Source: UBA5704 sp036264355 (GTDB lineage: Bacteria; Acidobacteriota; Thermoanaerobaculia; Multivoradales; UBA5704). Taken from it: a stretch of DNA of 64,000 bases. The notes below the pieces were generated by a model that saw only the letters and a list, made by a program, of their open reading frames with translations, was not told the origin of the DNA and did not search any database. Positions 53,716 through 61,790 of the stretch are shown here, piece after piece. Numbering within the stretch: the stretch's first letter is position 1; every line of letters starts with the position of its first letter. Location: positions 1-64,000 of the forward strand of contig DATARD010000357.1 of the NCBI GenBank assembly GCA_036264355.1, read 5' to 3'. A program made the position numbers and the translations under genes.

Positions 53716-53936
53716 GCCCCGAAGTGCGGACTGCTCGCCTCGAGGTCTGGACCTTCCGCCTCGCGGTGCGGGACCTCCGCCTCGGGATCTGGGACCTCCG
53801 CCCCGAGATGCGGACTGCTCGCCGCGAGGTCTGAGACCTCCGCCGCGAGGTGCGGACTGCCCGCCGCGAGGTCTGGACCTTCCGCCGCGAGGTGCGGGAC
53901 CTCCGCAGCGAGATGTGGCGCATCCGCCTCAAGGGG
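53716..53936 (+). repeat. 21-bp minisatellite, type 1
   Basis: About ten 21-bp units of the type GAGGTCTGGACCTTCCGCCTC, head to tail, with recurring GAGGTCTGG, GAGGTGCGG and GAGATGCGG variants. Seven-residue periodic frames are open on both strands, but there is no reason to think it is coding. It lies just upstream of the DUF6986 gene and is followed by a second array. Confidence 0.9.
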
Positions 53937-53948
53937 CGACACCTTGCG

Positions 53949-54146
53949 ATCTGGAGGCGGGACCTTCCAACCTGGAGGCGGGACCTTCCAACCTGGAGGC
54001 GGGACCCTCCAACCTGGAGGTGAGACCCTCCGACCTGGAGGCGAGACCCTCCGATCTGGAGGCGAGACCCTCCGATCTGGAGGCGGAACCTCCCGATCTA
54101 GAGGCGAGATCCTCCGGCCTGGAGGCGGAACCTTGCGATCTTCATA
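53949..54146 (+). repeat. 21-bp minisatellite, type 2
   Basis: About nine and a half units of the type CGATCTGGAGGCGAGACCCTC. The unit sequence is unrelated to type 1 next to it but has the same 21-bp length. Together the two arrays fill nearly the whole 537-bp gap between the DUF6986 start and the end of the xanthine dehydrogenase operon. Confidence 0.9.
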
Positions 54147-54157
54147 GCGCAGCCGCG

Positions 54158-55018
54158 TCAGGGAAGCGATGTAGCAGAGAGCCCGAGCACCATCCGCCGC
54201 ACCACCCTCTCCAACGCGAACCGACGGTAGTCCGCCGTCGAGCGGACATCGTCGATCGGGGTGACGGCGTTTGCGGCGGCGCGGCCGGCGCGGTCGGCGG
54301 ATTCGAGGTTGGGGATTTGGCGGCGGACGGATTCTTCGGCGGCGCGGAGGCGGACGGGGGTCGCGGCGACGCTGCCGGCGGCGAGGCGGAGGTCGGCGAT
54401 GCGGCCGTTTTCGAGGCGGGCGGCGAGGGCGACGACGACTTTGCTGATCGCCTGCGCTTCGCGGGTTCCCACTTTGCGGAACGCCTGGACGGTGCCGGGT
54501 TTCGGTTGCGGGAGGCGGACGCGCGCCACGATCTCTCCCGGCTCCAAGGCGGTTTTGCGATAGCCAGTGTGGAAGAAGCCATAAGGGATCTCGCGGAGGC
54601 CGTCGCGGCCGGCGGCGAGGACGACGGCGTCGAGGGCGAGGAGCACGGGGAGCGAATCTCCCGCGGGGCTCGCGTTCGCCATGTTGCCGCCCAGGGTGGC
54701 GCGGTTCTGGATCTGCCAGCCGCCGATCTGGCCGGCGGCGTCGGCGAGGGCCGGGAAGGTGGCGCGGATCTGGGACGAGCGGCGGATCTCGTCGAAGGTC
54801 GTGGTGGCGCCGATCTCCAGGTGTCCTTCCGTCTCCCGAATCCCGCGCAGCTCGGGGATCGCGAGGAGGTCCATCACCCGATCCATGCTCTGGAGCACCT
54901 CGGGCGGACGGACCATCAGGTCGGTGCAGCCGGCGGTGAGGACAATGGCCGGATCGTCCGCCAGTTGGCGGACCGCTTCGTCCAGCGATCGGGGACGGAG
55001 AGCCATCATCGAGGTCAT
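54158..55018 (-). CDS. Xanthine dehydrogenase FAD-binding subunit (CoxM/XdhB family)
   Basis: 286 aa. FAD-binding PCMH-type domain: ALRPRSLDEAVRQLADDP, VLTAGCTDLMV, LEIGATTTFDEIRRSSQI, GGWQIQNRATLGGNMANASPAGDSLPVLLALDAVV (parts; the ATLGGNxANASPAGD block binds FAD), then IPYGFFHTGYRKTALEPGEIV and the C-terminal CO dehydrogenase flavoprotein domain. It passes electrons between the Fe-S subunit and NAD+. Start overlaps the upstream gene (ATGA). Confidence 0.92.
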   Translation of the reverse strand: MTSMMALRPRSLDEAVRQLADDPAIVLTAGCTDLMVRPPEVLQSMDRVMDLLAIPELRGIRETEGHLEIGATTTFDEIRRSSQIRATFPALADAAGQIGGWQIQNRATLGGNMANASPAGDSLPVLLALDAVVLAAGRDGLREIPYGFFHTGYRKTALEPGEIVARVRLPQPKPGTVQAFRKVGTREAQAISKVVVALAARLENGRIADLRLAAGSVAATPVRLRAAEESVRRQIPNLESADRAGRAAANAVTPIDDVRSTADYRRFALERVVRRMVLGLSATSLP

Positions 55019-55467
55019 CGCGCCGGCTCTCCGCAGAGCGCGCGCAGGATTCCCTCGTACCCCGTGCAGCGGCAGAGATTGCCGGCCAGGGCGCGGCGCG
55101 CCTCGTCGCGGTCCGGTGATGGATTCTCGTCGAGCAGCGCGCAGGCGGTGACCACGATTCCCGGCGTACAGGCGCCGCACTGCACTCCGCCGGCAGCCAC
55201 GAAACGCTCCAGGAGATCGCGGTGCGGACCGGCCGCGATCTCCTCGACGGTTTCGACCTTGCGCCCGGCGCACTGGAAGAGCGGCACCAGACAGGAGAGC
55301 ACCGGCTCGCCGTCGAGCAGCACGGTGCAGGCGCCGCACTCGCCTTCGCCGCACCCTTCCTTGGTGCCGGTCAGCTCGAGCGTGCCGCGGAGCACGTCGA
55401 GGAGGCGCTCCATGGGATGACCGTCGACCGTCACCGCACGTCCGTTGACCGCGAAGTCTGTGCTCAT
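55015..55467 (-). CDS. Xanthine dehydrogenase 2Fe-2S subunit
   Basis: 150 aa, normal length. Two [2Fe-2S] cluster motifs: plant-type CGEGECGACTVLLDG with a later C, and the helical CGACTPG and CRCTG pair (VQCGACTPGIVVTACALL; LCRCTGYEGI). It carries electrons from molybdopterin to FAD. Overlaps both neighbours by 4 bp. Confidence 0.95.
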   Translation of the reverse strand: MSTDFAVNGRAVTVDGHPMERLLDVLRGTLELTGTKEGCGEGECGACTVLLDGEPVLSCLVPLFQCAGRKVETVEEIAAGPHRDLLERFVAAGGVQCGACTPGIVVTACALLDENPSPDRDEARRALAGNLCRCTGYEGILRALCGEPAR

Positions 55468-57686
55468 GACAGATGGCTCCAGGGAGGGCTGGGCGCGGGG
55501 CTGGGGGTGAGGGCCAGCGCCAGCAGTCGCTCCGGCGTCGCCGGCACCTCGGCCGGCACGAGCCCGGTCGCGTTCTCGATCGCCTGGAGGATGGCCGGCG
55601 CGCCGCCGTCCATCGGCAGCTCGCCGACTCCCTTGGCGCCGAACGGTCCGCCTTCCCAGCCTCTCTCCAGCAGATGGACGTCGATCCGCGGACTGTCGCG
55701 GATGGTCGGGATGATGTAGGTCGCGAGGCGATCGTTCAGATAGCGGCCGTCCTGGAGCTTGATCTCCTCCAGGAGCGCCCAGCCGACGGCTTGCAGCGTG
55801 CCGCCTTCGATCTGGCCGGCGCAGAGGGTGGGATGGATGGCGCGGCCGACCTCGCAGACGGCGGTGACGCGGAGCGGCCGCACCGCCAAGGTGTCGGGAT
55901 CGACCTCGACCTCCGCCACGTCGGCGCCCCAGGCGTAGGTCGGATAGGCGGCGCCGCGGTAGGTCGACTCGTCGAACGTCTGGTGCTCCAGTGGCTCGTG
56001 GTAGCAGGTCACCTCGACCGGACCCGCCGCGCGCAGACGCCGTGCCGCGTCGCGGAAGCTCTCGCCGGCAGTGGCCACGGCGAGCACCCGGTCGCGGATC
56101 TGCTCGACGGCGCGGACGAGCACGCCGCCTACGATCATCGTCGTGCGCGAGGCGACCGTGGGGCCGGAATCGGGCACCTCCGCGGTGTCCGGCTCGGCGA
56201 AGACGAGGTCCTCGGCACCGACGCCGGCCGCCGCGGCGGCCATCTGGGGGAAAATCGCGGCGCACCCTTGGCCCATGTCGGTCATCGCCGTCGCGATCTC
56301 GATCCGGCCGTCGTCGAGCAGCCGCGCGGTCACCGGCGAGCGCATCCGCCGCTCGCCGTTGCCGGTGAATCCGGCGCCATGGAAGTAGAGAGCCAGGCCA
56401 ATCCCACGCTGTAGCTCGCCGTCCTTCGCCTGCGCCCGCGCCGCTTCGAGCTCCCGCCAGCGCGCCCGGAAGCCGGTCCGCCGTTCCGCCTCTTCCAGGC
56501 ACAGCCGCGCGGAGGTCGAGGCGTCGAGCACCTGGCCGGTCGGCAGCTTGTCGCCGGGCTCGACGACGTTGCGCGACCGGATCTCGTAGGGATCGAGCCC
56601 GAGGGCGCGGCCGATGCGGTCCATCTGGCGCTCCATCGCGAGCTGCACCTGCGGCGCGCCGAAGCCGCGGAAGGCGCTGTTCGGCGCCGTGTGCGTGCGC
56701 AGCACCTTGCCGCGGATGCGCACCGCGCCGCAGCGGTACGGACCGAACGAATGGAGGATGGCGCGCGACAGCACCACCGGCGAGAGCGTCGCATAGGCGC
56801 CGCCGTCCATGCGGATCTCGATGTCCAGCGCGAGCAGCCTCCCCTCGGCGTCGACGCCGGTCCACGTGCGGATCACCGCCGGATGCCGTTTCGAGGTGCC
56901 GACGATGTCCTCGTGGCGGTCATAGATCATCTTCACTGGCCGGTCGCTGGCGCGGGCGAGGAGGGCCGCATGGATCGCCAGCGCGCTGGGGAAGTCCTCC
57001 TTGCCGCCGAAGCCGCCGCCGACCGCCGACGCCCGCACCCGCACCCGTTCGTCGGGCAGGTCGAACGCATGCACCAGCGCCTTGTGCACATAGTAGGGGC
57101 ACTGCATGGAGCCGAGAGCGTGGACGGTGCCGGTCGCCTCGTCGATCCAGGCCGTCATTCCCTGGCATTCAATATAGATGTGCTCCTGGTAGCCGGTACG
57201 GGCCTCGCCCACGATCACCGTGTGCGACGCGGCCAAGGCCGCCTCGAAGTCTCCGGACTCCATGCCCAGCTCGTAGAGAGGAGGAAACGCCTCGGCCTCC
57301 TCCATCGTGAGCACCGGCGCGAGCGGCTCATAGTCCACCTCGAACGCCGCGAGAGCCTGCCGGGCCGCCAGGCGGGTGGGAGCCGCCACCAGCGCGACCG
57401 GCTCCGCCACGTGGCGCACCACGCCGTCGGCGAGGATCGGCCACGAGTCGTCGAGGAGCTGCACGCCGTTGGGCCCCGGGAGATCGGCAACGGTGACGCA
57501 CACCGTGCCCGCCGGAGCCCGCTCGGGATGCCAGCGCAGCGAGCGGATGCGGGCATGCGCGTGCGGGCTGCGCAGCGTGGCGCCGAACCACTCTCCCGGC
57601 AGCGCGATGTCGTCCGCATACCGCGCCGCGCCGGAGACCTTGGCCATGCCGTCCGGGCGGGGGGGGCTGTCGCCGATGCCGTTCAT
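55464..57686 (-). CDS. Xanthine dehydrogenase molybdopterin-binding subunit
   Basis: 740 aa from MNGIGDSPPRPDGMAKVSGAARYADD. Features: FGATLRSPHAHARI, the HIYIECQGMTAWID and GGGFGGKEDFPSALAIHAA (Mo-cofactor contact), AFRGFGAPQVQLAMERQMD, then EIATAMTDMGQGCAAIFPQMAAAA and CEVGRAIHPTLCAGQIEGGTLQAVGWAL with GAKGVGELP (catalytic Glu region). It hydroxylates purines. First gene of the operon; in the context of urate oxidase and allantoinase, hypoxanthine/xanthine is the expected substrate. Confidence 0.9.
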   Translation of the reverse strand: MNGIGDSPPRPDGMAKVSGAARYADDIALPGEWFGATLRSPHAHARIRSLRWHPERAPAGTVCVTVADLPGPNGVQLLDDSWPILADGVVRHVAEPVALVAAPTRLAARQALAAFEVDYEPLAPVLTMEEAEAFPPLYELGMESGDFEAALAASHTVIVGEARTGYQEHIYIECQGMTAWIDEATGTVHALGSMQCPYYVHKALVHAFDLPDERVRVRASAVGGGFGGKEDFPSALAIHAALLARASDRPVKMIYDRHEDIVGTSKRHPAVIRTWTGVDAEGRLLALDIEIRMDGGAYATLSPVVLSRAILHSFGPYRCGAVRIRGKVLRTHTAPNSAFRGFGAPQVQLAMERQMDRIGRALGLDPYEIRSRNVVEPGDKLPTGQVLDASTSARLCLEEAERRTGFRARWRELEAARAQAKDGELQRGIGLALYFHGAGFTGNGERRMRSPVTARLLDDGRIEIATAMTDMGQGCAAIFPQMAAAAAGVGAEDLVFAEPDTAEVPDSGPTVASRTTMIVGGVLVRAVEQIRDRVLAVATAGESFRDAARRLRAAGPVEVTCYHEPLEHQTFDESTYRGAAYPTYAWGADVAEVEVDPDTLAVRPLRVTAVCEVGRAIHPTLCAGQIEGGTLQAVGWALLEEIKLQDGRYLNDRLATYIIPTIRDSPRIDVHLLERGWEGGPFGAKGVGELPMDGGAPAILQAIENATGLVPAEVPATPERLLALALTPSPAPSPPWSHLS

Positions 57687-57829
57687 GATCGGCCCGCAGT
57701 GTGGAACAAGGTGTTGCGCGGCGCAAGAGGCGCGGACGACGGCGCGAATTTTGCGAGACATGAAAATGCAGACTGCACTGGAAAGCTAGGTTGGAGGAGC
57801 ATTCCGGAGAGGATGCTCATGCACGAAAC

Positions 57830-58243
57830 GAAAACCCGCAGCGGCCCAACCGTTGAGCTCCTTCGCGGTGCTGGGTGGCTCGACGGGTGACCAACACCGC
57901 CACGCCGACGATCGTCACCGGCAATCTCGGCGTCAGCCCGGGGAGCGCGGTCACCGGCTTTCCTCCGGGTGTCGTGGCCGGAGGCACGATCCACGCCGCC
58001 GCATCGTCGCGCTCTCCAGCATCACCCTGAATACCAGCTCCAACGTGTCGGGCAGGGGTGCTGGCACGAAATGGCGCCGTGACGCTGGACAACAACCAGG
58101 TCACCGTCTGCAGTGGCGGCCCCGGCTTGCCGGGGCTGGGTTCCGTCGTGCTGGTTCCCACCCTCTCGGGATGGGCGATGATCGTTCTGACCTGCCTCCT
58201 GGTCTCGTTCGGCCTGGCGGCGATGCGCCGGCGGGCGGCGTAG
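57830..58243 (+). pseudogene. Decayed DUF3494 (ice-binding-like) gene with an IPTL-CTERM tail
   Basis: Pieces of one protein are in different frames: SSFAVLGGST, then after a shift TNTATPTIVTGNLGVSPGSAVTGFPPGVVAGGTIHA (parts), then SITLNTSSNVSGR, then LARNGAVTLDNNQVTVCSGG and finally VPTLSGWAMIVLTCLLVSFGLAAMRRR (parts). The order is that of DUF3494/ice-binding-like adhesins, but the middle ~300-400 bp is missing and there are several frameshifts. The tail is an IPTL-CTERM protein-sorting signal: the PTLSxW motif, a membrane helix and a basic end. The last part could still be an open frame (58058-58243), but the protein is lost. Confidence 0.75.
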
Positions 58244-58251
58244 AGCCGCCT

Positions 58252-59073
58252 TCAGCGCAGGACGGCGCGGAACGCCTTGAGAGCGGCCGGATGATAGATC
58301 GTCTGGTGCGTCTCTTCGGGCATCGGTGTATAGCTCCAATGCAGACCGGGAGGCGCACTCGCCTGGAGGGTCTTCGCCAGGTTTTGGGTGTCCTCCACGA
58401 TCTGCTTTTCATCGCCGGTGGCCAGGAAGAGAGTCTTGTTCAATCCGGGATGTGCGCGCAGTAATTCGTCCGCGTGTTTGACCAGGAATTGCTTGTTCCA
58501 CCAGAGGCTCGGATCGAGCGCGATGTAGGTGTCGAACAGGTCGGGCTCGCGGAGCAGGGTTTCGACGATGAACAGCCCGGCCAGCGATTCGCCCACGATG
58601 GCGGTTTCGTTCGTGGTGCGGTAGCGCTGCTTGATCTCCGGCATCAGCTCGTCGCGGAGGAACTGGCGGAAGGCTTCCGATCCGCCGACGTGCGGTGCGA
58701 TCTTCTTGTCTTCTTCGTTCTCCGTCGGGCCGGTGAGATCGCGGCGGCGCTCGGTGTTCTCGATTCCGACGAGCAGGAACGGCCGCATGCTGTGGTCGCC
58801 CACCAGGACCTCCACCAGGCCGGCGACGTGCAGGAAATCCTCCGCCATACCGCCGTCGGGCATGTACAACACCGGCAGCCGCAAGTCACCGGAATCGGTG
58901 TATCCTGCCGGTTTGTAGACGTTGATGCGCCGGGTTTCGTGCAGGATCCTCGATTCGATCGTGAACGTGTCGCCGATGACGAGTGGCGCAGGCTTCTCCG
59001 CGGCGCTCGCGATCTGGATCGCGAGGGCCAGACTGGCCAGGAACAGCAAGACGATGGAAGAGCAACGGGTCAT
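58252..59073 (-). CDS. Secreted esterase (PF00756-type alpha/beta hydrolase)
   Basis: 273 aa with a signal peptide (MTRCSSIVLLFLASLALAIQIASA). Esterase D/IroE-like features: RRINVYKPAGYTDS, LPVLYMPDGGMAEDF, GESLAG (nucleophile Ser), DPSLWWNKQFLVK, and HQTIYHPAALKAFRAVL with the catalytic His. It hydrolyses an ester in the periplasm; the closest well-known relatives act on siderophores, but nothing nearby supports that. Start overlaps that of the divergent gene. Confidence 0.82.
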   Translation of the reverse strand: MTRCSSIVLLFLASLALAIQIASAAEKPAPLVIGDTFTIESRILHETRRINVYKPAGYTDSGDLRLPVLYMPDGGMAEDFLHVAGLVEVLVGDHSMRPFLLVGIENTERRRDLTGPTENEEDKKIAPHVGGSEAFRQFLRDELMPEIKQRYRTTNETAIVGESLAGLFIVETLLREPDLFDTYIALDPSLWWNKQFLVKHADELLRAHPGLNKTLFLATGDEKQIVEDTQNLAKTLQASAPPGLHWSYTPMPEETHQTIYHPAALKAFRAVLR

Positions 59074-59815
59074 GGGAGAAATCCTACCGCAAAACGCCGA
59101 GCCGGCTCCCGCGGCCCATGTCCTCCTTCCGCTCGTCACGCGCCGGCGCCAGCGCGGGCAGTGGTTCCAGAAGCTGCAGCACGCCATTCCCGCCGCGGCG
59201 CTGCTCATGACCGGCGCGCAGGGGATTCTGCACGGCGAGCACGGCTTCGCGCTGGGGCTCGCGATCGGCGAGGTCGTCATGAGCGCCCTGCTCCTGCGCA
59301 CGCTGGTCAAGGACTTCGCCGAAGTCCGCCAGCCGCACGGAGCGGCGCATGCCGGGCATCACGCGGGCCACGGGGGCCATGGGGGAATCGACTGGTTCGA
59401 CGTCTTCGTGGCGGGTGTGCTGTCCGTGGAAGCGCTGGAGCACTGGCATACGCATCACCGTGTGCCCGGCCCGACGGTCCTGCTCGCCGCCGTCACCCTG
59501 ACGTTGGGCCTCTTGCACGGCCGGATCGCCCGCCGGCGGATGCTGCGCATCAATGATGACGGTATCCGGATCGGCCGCCGGTTCTTCCGCCAGTTCGACG
59601 CGCCCTGGAAGGACATCGATCGCATCGACCTCGACGACAAGCAGGCGTGCATCGTCCTGCACAGCGGCAGGAATTGGCGGATCAAGCTCACCAGTCTGCC
59701 GAACGCTGCGGACATCCGCGCGGCCTTGCTCGCGGCGCGCTCGCGGCTCCCTCAGCCGGTTGCGCCGGCCCCGGTGATCTCAAACACTCCCTCCACTTCC
59801 ACCGCCACGTCGTAG
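59072..59815 (+). CDS. Membrane protein with a PH-like C-terminal domain
   Basis: 247 aa if it starts at 59072; 59054 (adding MEEQRV) is equally possible. Three hydrophobic segments: AAALLMTGAQGILHGEHGFALGLAIGEVVMSALLL, FDVFVAGVLSVEALEHW and VLLAAVTLTLGLLHG, with a His-rich loop (HAGHHAGHGGHGG) between them that may bind metal. The C-terminal ~80 residues (INDDGIRIGRRFFRQFDAPWKDIDRIDLDDKQACIVLHSGRNWRI, parts) resemble a bacterial PH-like domain. The start shares a CATG with the divergent esterase. Function unknown. Confidence 0.65.
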   Translation: MGEILPQNAEPAPAAHVLLPLVTRRRQRGQWFQKLQHAIPAAALLMTGAQGILHGEHGFALGLAIGEVVMSALLLRTLVKDFAEVRQPHGAAHAGHHAGHGGHGGIDWFDVFVAGVLSVEALEHWHTHHRVPGPTVLLAAVTLTLGLLHGRIARRRMLRINDDGIRIGRRFFRQFDAPWKDIDRIDLDDKQACIVLHSGRNWRIKLTSLPNAADIRAALLAARSRLPQPVAPAPVISNTPSTSTATS

Positions 59816-60237
59816 GGCAACGCGCTCACTCCCACCGCCATACGGGTGTGGCGGCCGGCTTCCTCGAAAATCTGGACGAAGAGATCGGACGCGCCGTTGA
59901 TCACCTGGGACTGGCCGACGAAATCGGGAACGGAATTCACATAGCCGGCGACGCGGACGCAGCGCACGACGCGATCGAGATCGCCGTCCAGCGCGGCGTG
60001 GAGCTGCGCGACGACGTTCAGGGCGCACAGGCGCGCGGCCTGCTGTCCCTCTTCGACACCGAATTCGCGGCCGAGCTTGCCGATGAAACGGCGTTCTCCG
60101 TTCCACTGCGAGAGCTGGCCGGTGATGAAGATTAGATCGCCGGTGCGGACGGCGGGAACGTAGTTGGCGCCCGGTGTGCTGGGCCGCGGCAGCTCGATGC
60201 CGAGCGCTTGCAGGCGGCTTTCGATACGGTTTGGCAT
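59752..60237 (-). CDS. RidA family protein
   Basis: 161 aa. YjgF/YER057c/UK114 fold: NYVPAVRTGDLIFITGQL at the start, QLHAALDGDLDRVVRCVRVAGYVNSVPDF and the C-terminal VGVSALPYDVAVEVEGVFEI with the conserved Arg region. RidA proteins hydrolyse reactive enamines and imines to ketoacids. Overlaps the convergent membrane-protein gene by 64 bp. Confidence 0.9.
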   Translation of the reverse strand: MPNRIESRLQALGIELPRPSTPGANYVPAVRTGDLIFITGQLSQWNGERRFIGKLGREFGVEEGQQAARLCALNVVAQLHAALDGDLDRVVRCVRVAGYVNSVPDFVGQSQVINGASDLFVQIFEEAGRHTRMAVGVSALPYDVAVEVEGVFEITGAGATG

Positions 60238-60249
60238 GGCCTCTCCTGA

Positions 60250-61398
60250 TCAGTGAAGGTGTCCGAACGGCATGCGCACATTTCCTGAGGGACGATAGAC
60301 TCTCGCCGCCAGGAATCGTTGCAGATCGAAACGGGAATCGATCAATCGATCGATGCCCGCCTGCGCGATCGTCGTCGCGATCGCTTCTCCCGGGCAGGCG
60401 TGAATCCCGGCGCCGAAGGTGAAGATCTGGCGGTCCTGCCGATGCAGCTCGAAGCGATCAGGCCGCGGATTGGCCGCGGGATCGCGGTTCGCGGCGGCGA
60501 GGACGACGAGGATCGCATCCCCTTCTTTCATCGTCTCGCCTGCCACGACGCCGTCGCGGGCGATGAACCGGCGCGTGTTCTGTACAGATGGATCGAACCG
60601 CAGAACTTCCTGAAGCAGTTGCGGGAGCAGACCACGGTCGGCCGTCACCTTTGCCAGCACGTCGGGATGCGAGGCGAGCGTCACCAGCGTATTGCCGATC
60701 AGGCCGGCGGTGGCGTCGTGCGACTGAAATAGGAAGCCGATCGCATTGGCGGCGATCACGTCGTGGTCCTCCCGTCCGACGCGGCGGGCTTCCGCCCCGA
60801 GAGCACCGAGGAGGCCCGAGGGCGCGGGTTCGGACAGGAGGCCACGGAAGAACTCGAGCAGATGACCGGCCGCCATCTTGCCTCGTGCGAGCGACTCGGG
60901 ACCGGCGCCCGGCGCGAAAGAGGCGACGAGATCGCTCACCCGGAGCGCAGTCTGGTACAGATCGCCGTCTGGGACTCCGAGCAGGCTCGCCGTCACGTAT
61001 ACCGGGAGGTGGAAGGCGAAGTCCGCGAGAGGCTCGACGGCGATCCGGGCCGCCCACTCCCGGCTCCGCGCGGCGGCCAGCGCCGGATCGACCGAGTCCA
61101 GCGTCGCGGAGACCGCCTGCTTGAATGGACAGTGCCCCGGACCATCGTTCATCCGCACGAGATGGCGGAAGATCTCGCCGGCCGGCGATCCGAGGAGCGC
61201 GGCGGGGACCGGCTCCGTCAGAGGGCGCACCCGGCCGAGATCGCTGGTCAGCACCGCGATCACCGCCGCCGCGCTCGTCGCGACCCAGAGCCGCAGGGCC
61301 TCGTCGCGGTAGAGCGGCCGATGGGCGACGAGATCCGCGTAGAACGGATAGGGATCGGGATGGGTGACTGCGGCGATCGGGTCGGACGGGCTGGTCAT
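60250..61398 (-). CDS. Cytochrome P450
   Basis: 382 aa from MTSPSDPIAAVTHPDPYPFYADLV, a good start for bacterial P450s (the open frame runs further into a 21-bp repeat). I helix GFLFQSHDATAGLIGN (the acidic/Thr pair AT present), ExxR in LLQEVLRFDPSVQNTRRF, and the haem loop FTFGAGIHACPGEAIA with the Cys ligand. Soluble class I type. It hydroxylates an unknown substrate; the reductase partner is not in view. Confidence 0.92.
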   Translation of the reverse strand: MTSPSDPIAAVTHPDPYPFYADLVAHRPLYRDEALRLWVATSAAAVIAVLTSDLGRVRPLTEPVPAALLGSPAGEIFRHLVRMNDGPGHCPFKQAVSATLDSVDPALAAARSREWAARIAVEPLADFAFHLPVYVTASLLGVPDGDLYQTALRVSDLVASFAPGAGPESLARGKMAAGHLLEFFRGLLSEPAPSGLLGALGAEARRVGREDHDVIAANAIGFLFQSHDATAGLIGNTLVTLASHPDVLAKVTADRGLLPQLLQEVLRFDPSVQNTRRFIARDGVVAGETMKEGDAILVVLAAANRDPAANPRPDRFELHRQDRQIFTFGAGIHACPGEAIATTIAQAGIDRLIDSRFDLQRFLAARVYRPSGNVRMPFGHLH

Positions 61399-61429
61399 GG
61401 GCAGAGGATATCGCGGCGGACGCTCTACC

Positions 61430-61660
61430 GAGCCGTTGGACCGCGGCAACGAGCGGGTAGAGCGCTCCGGCGAGCGGGTACGCTGCTCCACCGAGCCGGT
61501 AGCCTCCTCCATCGAGCGGGTAGACCCCCATACCCAATGGGTGACTAAAACAACCGAGCGGGTGGATGTCCGTACCGAGCCGGTGGCTGAAACAACCGAG
61601 CCGGTGGACCGGTCCCCCCACTCGTTGCGCGTCGCTACCCGCTCGTTTCCGGTCTCAACC
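61430..61660 (+). repeat. 21-bp minisatellite with conserved and variable halves
   Basis: About eleven 21-bp units beginning GAGCGGGTN or GAGCCGGTN, in which the first nine bases are conserved and the last twelve vary from unit to unit; the last two or three are degenerate. It lies in the divergent region between the P450 start (61398) and the glcD start (61791) and continues the P450 frame upstream without a stop. Nothing else is seen in 61399-61790. Confidence 0.85.
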
Positions 61661-61790
61661 ATTCGCCGGTGCCATCCAGACGCCGAGCGCGGCGGAGAAA
61701 CCGGCCGTCCGGGTCTCGCAAGGGCTCGTGGGGGCGGTCCGAGAGATCGTTGCCGTGTCCGCCGGACCGATCCGGTGTAGATTTCACTCC

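Noticed and set aside
61430..61660. CRISPR array
   Set aside because: Conserved part is only ~9 bp, total unit 21 bp, units are imperfect and there is no cas gene.
60250..61662. P450 with an 88-residue N-terminal extension
   Set aside because: The extension is the translated minisatellite; the ATG at 61398 gives the normal P450 start (MTSPSDPI...).
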